The notes under the pieces are model-generated. The model ran no database searches. It saw nothing but the letters and a program-made list of their open reading frames with translations, and was not told where the DNA came from. Positions 8,261 through 13,758 of a stretch of 13,758 nucleotides of DNA are shown here, in pieces. Location: contig LSSN01005802.1 in NCBI GenBank assembly GCA_001970855.1, positions 1 to 13,758 of the forward strand. The letters run 5' to 3'. Numbering within the stretch: the first letter of the stretch is position 1; every line of letters begins with the position of its first letter. Source of the stretch: Smittium culicis (Eukaryota; Kickxellomycota; Harpellomycetes; Harpellales; Legeriomycetaceae). The translations under genes and the position numbers were made by a program.

Positions 8261-9893
8261 CTTTATAGATACAAACATAAATGATATATATATCAAGTAT
8301 AATATTTACAAAAACAATATATTGAACTAACAATATAAATAGCAACTAGTTTTCCCTATTTTCTAAAAAAAAAATTTATCTAGTTTTTATAATATAGTTT
8401 AAAATAAATTATTCTTCTAAACGCTTAATAATATTCATCTACAAAGTTACAAATAATCATTTATTACAATCTAATACGAGTATTACTTATATGTTAACAT
8501 TATCCGATCACCTTATTATTTTCCTTATACAAACATAAGTAATTATAAGGCAAAAAATTTTCAAAAAATTAAATAGTATAGTTAACGTATGGTGTGAGGT
8601 GACATATTGTTGTTAAAAGTACCGGGATTATTCATGATATAAATTGTGATCTTTTGAATCTAATTATAATATGATTAATTGTTCATTGTAAGAATTTTTG
8701 CTAGTTGTATTTTTGAGTGCAAATGCGAATCGTTAAAACATTTGGATACACATGAATTTGGTATCTAATCGTTCTGGAAGTAAAAGTCAATGAATCCAAA
8801 TTATGTATTATATAATTAAAGCCTTCAATAGATGATGTACATATTAATAAATATGTTAGCGAAGGATATATTAATAATGTTATGAACTCTGTTGAAAAAG
8901 TAAAACCAAAGAGAAAATTGCTTTTTTTATACTCTATGTAGAGTTATGAGGTCAGAACGCTTAATAAATGTACAAGAGCTACAAATTAATCTCATTTTGG
9001 TAAAAACAAAGTGTTTAAGCTTGAAAATTTTGAGACCTAGTATAAATCAACTCGCTAGAATTGATATCCGTAATTTACTACTTGGACCATTATATCTCGT
9101 TAATTTATTGACATTCTGTATCATATAGTATTATACTTTATATACTATTTTAAAAAGTTCAATAAATATAAGATCTCAAAGATGGATAATGTTAAGCTCT
9201 GATATCACTATAAATACTGGTTAGGCGTGATAGGAATGGAAAGCATTATGGGCTCTCATGGATTGAAATGATATAATAAAAATTTCTTTGAATATATAAT
9301 TGGGGAGTATTTTATTACTTAGTATAAATATGTGTAAAAAAAATAAAATTAAAAAATGGGGCAAATATAAAAAGATCTTTTATAGCTTTTACGATTTAGA
9401 CAATTTATTTTCGCATAATTGTCGAAATTACTTAACCCTAATCTCTTGTAATGGCTAATTATAATAGGTTGTAATTATTTTATACTAATATTCATAACCT
9501 TCAATTTTATAACTATATTATTTGTCCAGTTATAAATTGTAAATCCATTCTGGCCTGTTTTTCAATGTAATTTGGAAATTTCATTTATTAAATATTAGTA
9601 TTTTTTTATTCATCTAGATTTTCTAGTCACCTAAATACTTTGCTATCTCTTATTCTGGTATCTCTTCAAATCTGATTTCAAAAATCTTTCGGCATAAAAT
9701 AAAAATATTACTTTAATTTACGATTAATAATTTTGTTTTAATAAAAAGTTGCGAAAATATTAAATTAATAAAACTCAAGATTAATGTTCAAATATTGATA
9801 TAGTATTAAATTTAATTAAAGATCTAAGAAATATTAAGATTGAAATACCTTGCGGTAGTTAAGAGAATTAATTAGGGCAATTTCAAAGTATGC

Positions 9894-10222
9894 TATACTA
9901 GAATTCCATATAGCTTTACACTAATCTTATTTGGAGATGGTGAAGGTATCGATCAGCGATTCCGGAGAATTTCCATCTATAAACGGGAGGAACCGATTCG
10001 TTCAGCACAGTCTAGGATAATCTCTGTACCCAATTTCAGCTTTCAACAGCAATACGGATCTCAGCCGTTTAGCAGCTTATTGTAGTAGAGCCAGATCGAC
10101 CATCTTCCGGTTGGTAGATTGATCACATTTACCTTTAGGGACGCAGCCGCTAGATCGGCAGAGGGATTTATTTGTATCAGAGTATTAGTTTTTTTATGCC
10201 CTAAACCAACTTTACTATTTAT
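9894..10222 (-). pseudogene. GC-rich relic of an unidentified coding sequence, probably a transposon fragment
   Basis: About 250 bases (9927-10175) have roughly 47% GC inside DNA of about 22% GC, the same contrast shown by the LINE at the right edge. On the minus strand one frame reads from 10222 without a stop for 53 codons (containing INPSADLAAASLKVN and LPTGRWSIWLYYNK) to TGA at 10063-10061, then continues protein-like (for example LGTEIILDCAERIGSSRL) past several TGA and TAG codons to about 9894. Every internal stop in the GC-rich part is one G:C to A:T change from a Trp, Arg or Gln codon, fitting decay of an inserted gene toward AT. No family is recognised. A non-coding insert is the alternative. 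Confidence 0.45.
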
Positions 10223-12564
10223 TTAGCTTACTTTACCGTGTATTTACTATTATTTTCATCGTATCATTAAAACTCCGTGATTTATAAAAAATTATTAGAT
10301 AATATAAACTGTAATATGACGTATGTAATTTTGTATAAGATTAAAATATAAAAACTCAAGACGAAATTATGCCTCAACAAATTCAAATATTTAAATACTT
10401 AATCAAGTTAACTGGTGTAAATACAATTAGAATATACAATTTTATGACACGATTAGCCATCCCTTAATATCATATTGTCTCATCTATTAAACTCAAAAAG
10501 CTAGGATAAAAATGCTAAATCTGATATCTATTGAACCTCAAATCGAAATTTTTTTATCCGCGCAAACTCTTTAATTAAAAATTCAAATAAATGGATGTTG
10601 ATTTCGCTGTAAAAAATTCAAAATTCTCACCTAAGTTAACCATACTTGAACTGCACGAAATAAGTTAAATTAACTAGATCCAGTTTAGATTGAAATTTTT
10701 ATATTCTAGTAAACATGAGACAAGCTTCCATGAATAAAAAATAATTTTTTGGAAACCCAGTAAATATAAAAGTATAATTACCTCTACTCATGAGCATTTA
10801 TTAAACTGAAGTCTTGATGTTTTTCTCGATACATGAAAATTAATATACGCTAAATTTAAAATATTCTTACCAAATTCAAATCATTGAACTATAATCATAC
10901 CATTTTTCATGTTTATATGTTCAAGATAAAATGGCTAGTCTTTATAGCTGTAATATAGATAATAATTGAAACATGCTTCGGGAAAATGTCTTAAACCGCT
11001 GAAAATCAACTATGCTATTATAAAAATTTACATTTTTTTTTGTTGTTTTTGATATACTTTCTCATCTTGTATAGATTCACCTTATAAAATTTCCACCTCC
11101 TCTTATTGATTGTTACTTTTATTTGATTTAATTTCTAGCATATAACAATTAAAAAATCAAATTATTTTTAATTTTAATAAAAATAAGAGCATTAATAGAA
11201 TATTTATAAAAATCATAGCATTAATAGAGTGTTCATAAAAAATAAAAAATGACGAAGTTCTCATGTGAATATAAATTAAAAACACTAAAATTTATTTAAT
11301 ATCTGTTAAAAATTTTTTAGTTCATATCTTTTCTATCTAAGAAATTTATAACATATTTTTATTAGGATTTTTGTTCGTCACATCGCAAATGTAAAATATT
11401 ATAAAAAAATATTTGTATCTGATAACCAAAACTTAAATTCTTTGTCTTGTCTTGTCTTATTTTATTTTATAACAATAAATTAATCTAAAGCAAAAAAATA
11501 TATAAACTTGTTGTTTTATTATTATTGAAAATTTTATTTGATTATTTAATGTTAATTTTTGCATATTTTAATGTAAACTAGAACTTATTTTAAGTTATAT
11601 ATTTACTGACATTTCTTTTATACAATTGCAATAAAATTCACCAGTAGAAAAAATTTATTTGAGATTCTGCTTTAATATAAAATTTAAAGTACTCAGCTTT
11701 AACAAAAATTAGTACATATAATTAAAGTCATGAATACTGGATTCTATAAACTTAGAATAATTTGGTGAGTTTTTTATTCTGTTAAGATACACTCTAATAG
11801 AAAAGAGAATACCTAATGTAAAAAAATCTAAATTTAATTAAAGTTTCAAATTTATATTTTATAAGAACAGTCGGTTATTTATCGGGAGATTTTTTTGATT
11901 GATGACTATATAATATAAAAATTCAACGTAAAAATGTTTATTATAAAGTAAGGTAAATTGAATTTTGTAGATTTTACGAGTGTTAAAGAGCGTTGAAAAG
12001 TGTTTAAATACAAGGCCCTAAATGTAAATAAGCAACACTTTATTGTTTTGTGGTTAAAATATTTTATGATAAGAGTGACCTCTAAAATCGCAACGAATAA
12101 AATAAAAACAATTTTATAGCTCATTTTCAGCTGAGCGATATTACCTGCACTTATACCACTTTCAACTCAACTTTTTCAACAATACCTGGATATTAACAAG
12201 ACCAATATTATAATTAATATTTTTTATAATCAAAAAATCATAAATACCAATACTACTTGATATAAATATATAATATATTTATGTGTATTGATGATTTTAA
12301 AATAGCATTTAAAAATATTTCTATACCTACTAAATGATAATCTTCAAAAAATACAATTATAAATGATGAATATATTCCAGGCGCTAGTTATCATAAGCTT
12401 ATTTTTTTAAATTTTCTTGGCTAAATTTCTAGTACTTATTATATTTATTTTGTAAGTAGTAGCTGATTCAGATTATATAAAAAATTCTTAGAAATGAAGG
12501 AAAATGATAAAAATTGATTTTATATATCTGTACAAGCATTATGAACCAATAGCGAAAAACTCCT
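10223..12564. other. AT-rich region without recognisable genes
   Basis: No coding or RNA gene is supported. A minus-strand 72-codon ORF at 12124-11906 begins with a hydrophobic stretch, but open frames of this length are expected by chance at this base composition. A 29-bp tandem duplication (11188-11245) and a short TTGTC microsatellite near 11442-11459 are the only repeats noted. Confidence 0.5.
11188..11245. repeat. Two tandem copies of a 29-bp unit
   Basis: The two units both start AGCATTAATAGA and share the TTCATAAAA/TTTATAAAA end, differing at a handful of positions. Probably replication slippage. Confidence 0.5.
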
Positions 12565-12567
12565 GAA

Positions 12568-12622
12568 CACATAGATGCAATGGTATCGAGGCCTTAGTCG
12601 GGGGGATGGAATTGGCTGAGAT
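12568..12622 (+). mobile_element. 3'-terminal relic of a LINE, plus strand
   Basis: A small GC-rich patch (GGTATCGAGGCCTTA, then GGGGGGATGGAATTGGCTGAG) aligns to the end of the minus-strand LINE at 13333-13380, whose corresponding bases are GGTACGGAGGCCCTA and GGAGGGGAGTTGGCTGAG. The shared residues G-x-E-A-L lie in the same relative frame. It stops at the same terminal GGCTGAG and is followed by A/T-rich sequence, so it is a severely 5'-truncated copy of the same or a closely related element in the opposite orientation. 5' truncation is typical of target-primed reverse transcription. Confidence 0.62.
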
Positions 12623-13332
12623 AATTTATAATAAAATTTTGTTATAATTTTTTTAATTAGTAATTATTTTCAATAATTTCATAAAAAAAATATATATAGC
12701 GAAAAAATATTTTGGTTTTATGTTTATGTAAAGTATAATAATATAAAGTGCTTTTATAGATATCCCAATGCATTCTTGATAAAGATATGAGTATCTTTTA
12801 ATATCTCAGAAATGGAGTCTAAATTTCTTGGTTTTTATTTAAATCAGTTTGTAAGATAAATTAATAAATCGACTTACAATTTTATAATTTAGCTGTAATA
12901 AAAAAGCGAAGCTAAAAATCTCATATATACATATAATAATTAAATAAATAAAACAACAAAGATAAAATATTATATTGGCAATTATAGCTTTTAATAATTA
13001 ATTGAATTATAAAAAAAAAGGATCTGCTCTTATATATATTAATTAGTATTAATAATCTTGTCCAAATGTCTAAAATTCTTGTTTTTTTAAGTTATATCAC
13101 TGTCTAAATAAAATATCTTTGAAAAATAATTCAAATTAATGAGAATTAGTGATTAAGCCATAATTTTTTATATATTATATAAATGGCATATTTTGAACTA
13201 AATATTTAACTGTTAACTATGAATATAAACTCTGATTACATATATATTTTTTACAAGGAATTTATTGAAACAAGTTAAAAACATATATAAAATAAATATA
13301 AAACTGCTTAATATATTATATAAAAAAATTGC
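12623..13332. other. AT-rich spacer between two LINE relics
   Basis: No gene is seen. The part next to 13333 would hold the 3' untranslated end of the minus-strand LINE: an AATAAA (minus strand, about 13260-13265) lies some 70 nt after its stop codon, followed by a short A-rich stretch that could be the remnant of a tail. Confidence 0.45.
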
Positions 13333-13758
13333 TCAGCCAACTCCCCTCCGGCCCTGTAGGGCCTCCGTACCTGTTATTCGTCGAATCAAGGGGATTGGTG
13401 AACATTTAATTCTCTCAAGAATCAATGTTCGGTGCAAAGAGATGGCCTCCAGAAATTTTGCTGTTGCCAACACAATTTTGGTGGCCGGAGTGTCGGAACC
13501 TTGGTAGATCGCCGACGAGCTAAGTTTTAACTCCTCCCCCAGGAGCTTGCCAACTAACCTCTGCGAGATTGAAGAAGGCGGAAGGTTGCTGAACTGCATG
13601 CTCAGCATGGACGTTTTTTCTCTAATATATGGTCCTGTAGTGTTCCATCGTACCGCTGTCCAACGTCCGCAGTCCAGGAGTATATGCTCTACAGTTTCAG
13701 GTGTTTTCATTTTGCAGAATGGGCATTCAGTTTTGTACGCCCCATCAATAATGCGCGC
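13333..13758 (-). CDS. C-terminal part of a non-LTR retrotransposon (LINE) reverse transcriptase polyprotein, partial at the window edge
   Basis: The frame is open from the right edge (13758) to TGA at 13335-13333, 141 codons, so the 5' part lies outside the window; an internal ATG at 13710 is not the true start. Close to the edge it shows C-P-F-C, then ETVEHILLDC, a CCHC zinc-binding motif of the zf-RVT type that follows the reverse transcriptase in many LINE ORF2 proteins and is thought to bind RNA or DNA during target-primed reverse transcription. The remaining ~110 residues (for example LVGKLLGEELKL, ATAKFLEAISLHRTLILERI) form the usual helical tail. GC is about 50%, falling abruptly to below 20% at the stop codon, which marks the 3' end of the element. 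The visible part has no disabling mutation, so it may be a young insertion. Confidence 0.85.
   Translation of the reverse strand, partial: ARIIDGAYKTECPFCKMKTPETVEHILLDCGRWTAVRWNTTGPYIREKTSMLSMQFSNLPPSSISQRLVGKLLGEELKLSSSAIYQGSDTPATKIVLATAKFLEAISLHRTLILERIKCSPIPLIRRITGTEALQGRRGVG

Larger units (their letters stand above)
7503..9926. other. Gene-free AT-rich region with small foldbacks
   Basis: No coding region is convincing. A plus-strand 60-codon ORF at 8946-9128 is within chance expectation. A different frame from 8822 to about 9050 gives a more protein-like but repeatedly stopped reading, perhaps a very old relic. Two symmetric structures (8033-8112 and 8241-8260) are listed separately. 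Confidence 0.45.

Noticed and set aside
8822..9050. Possible relic gene in another frame (readable segments such as SEGYINNVMNSVEKVKPKRK)
   Set aside because: Three stops in about 75 codons is not far enough from chance, and no homology is recognised.
8946..9128. 60-codon plus-strand ORF as a gene
   Set aside because: At about 75% A+T several open frames of this length are expected by chance in 13.8 kb; no signal peptide, motif or raised GC.
11906..12124. 72-codon minus-strand ORF with a hydrophobic start
   Set aside because: Length is within chance expectation; I/F/L/K/N-rich composition is what random A/T sequence encodes.
1..13758. tRNA, rRNA, snRNA genes and CRISPR-like arrays
   Set aside because: No tRNA B-box-like GGTTCGANNCC with matching arms, no recognisable rRNA or snRNA core sequence and no regularly spaced direct repeats were found by eye; a covariance-model scan was not possible here.

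Overview
The window is extremely AT-rich eukaryotic DNA (roughly three quarters A+T outside genes) with one clearly intact protein-coding gene. That gene encodes a Zn(II)2Cys6 (Gal4-type) transcription factor, a family essentially restricted to fungi, so the source is a fungus. Very low GC, short introns and non-LTR retrotransposon debris would fit an AT-rich early-diverging lineage such as the insect-gut Harpellales (Smittium and relatives), but that placement is a guess.

Layout. 1-1280: AT-rich intergenic DNA. 1281-4075, minus strand: the transcription factor gene, which I read as three exons including a 13-nt microexon, giving an 870-residue protein with an N-terminal zinc cluster and a fungal-specific transcription factor (middle homology) domain. 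4076-5102: its upstream region, with a perfect 9-bp inverted repeat around CCCCT, a 12-bp palindrome and an imperfect hairpin. 5103-7502: a cluster of non-autonomous DNA transposon remnants, namely three ~185-191 bp elements of one family (TTAA flanks and CCCTTTC termini, piggyBac-like) and one ~194-198 bp element with 34-bp terminal inverted repeats. Between them, at 6633-7013, lies a decayed small-protein gene with a possible signal peptide and two in-frame stops. 7503-9926: gene-free AT-rich DNA with some foldbacks. 9927-10175: a sharply bounded GC-rich (about 47%) relic of unknown coding sequence. 10176-12564: featureless AT-rich DNA. 12568-12622: the 3' tip of a LINE relic on the plus strand. 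13333-13758: the 3' end of a related LINE on the minus strand, with a zinc-finger motif, running off the right edge.

No operon-like or pathway context is visible. The transcription factor stands alone, so its targets cannot be inferred. The rest of the window is a graveyard of mobile elements and broken genes. The two strongest non-obvious results are the 13-nt microexon, which makes the gene's reading frame and domain alignment fit exactly, and the three-copy TTAA-flanked miniature element family. No novel defence, biosynthetic or otherwise undescribed multi-gene system could be supported.
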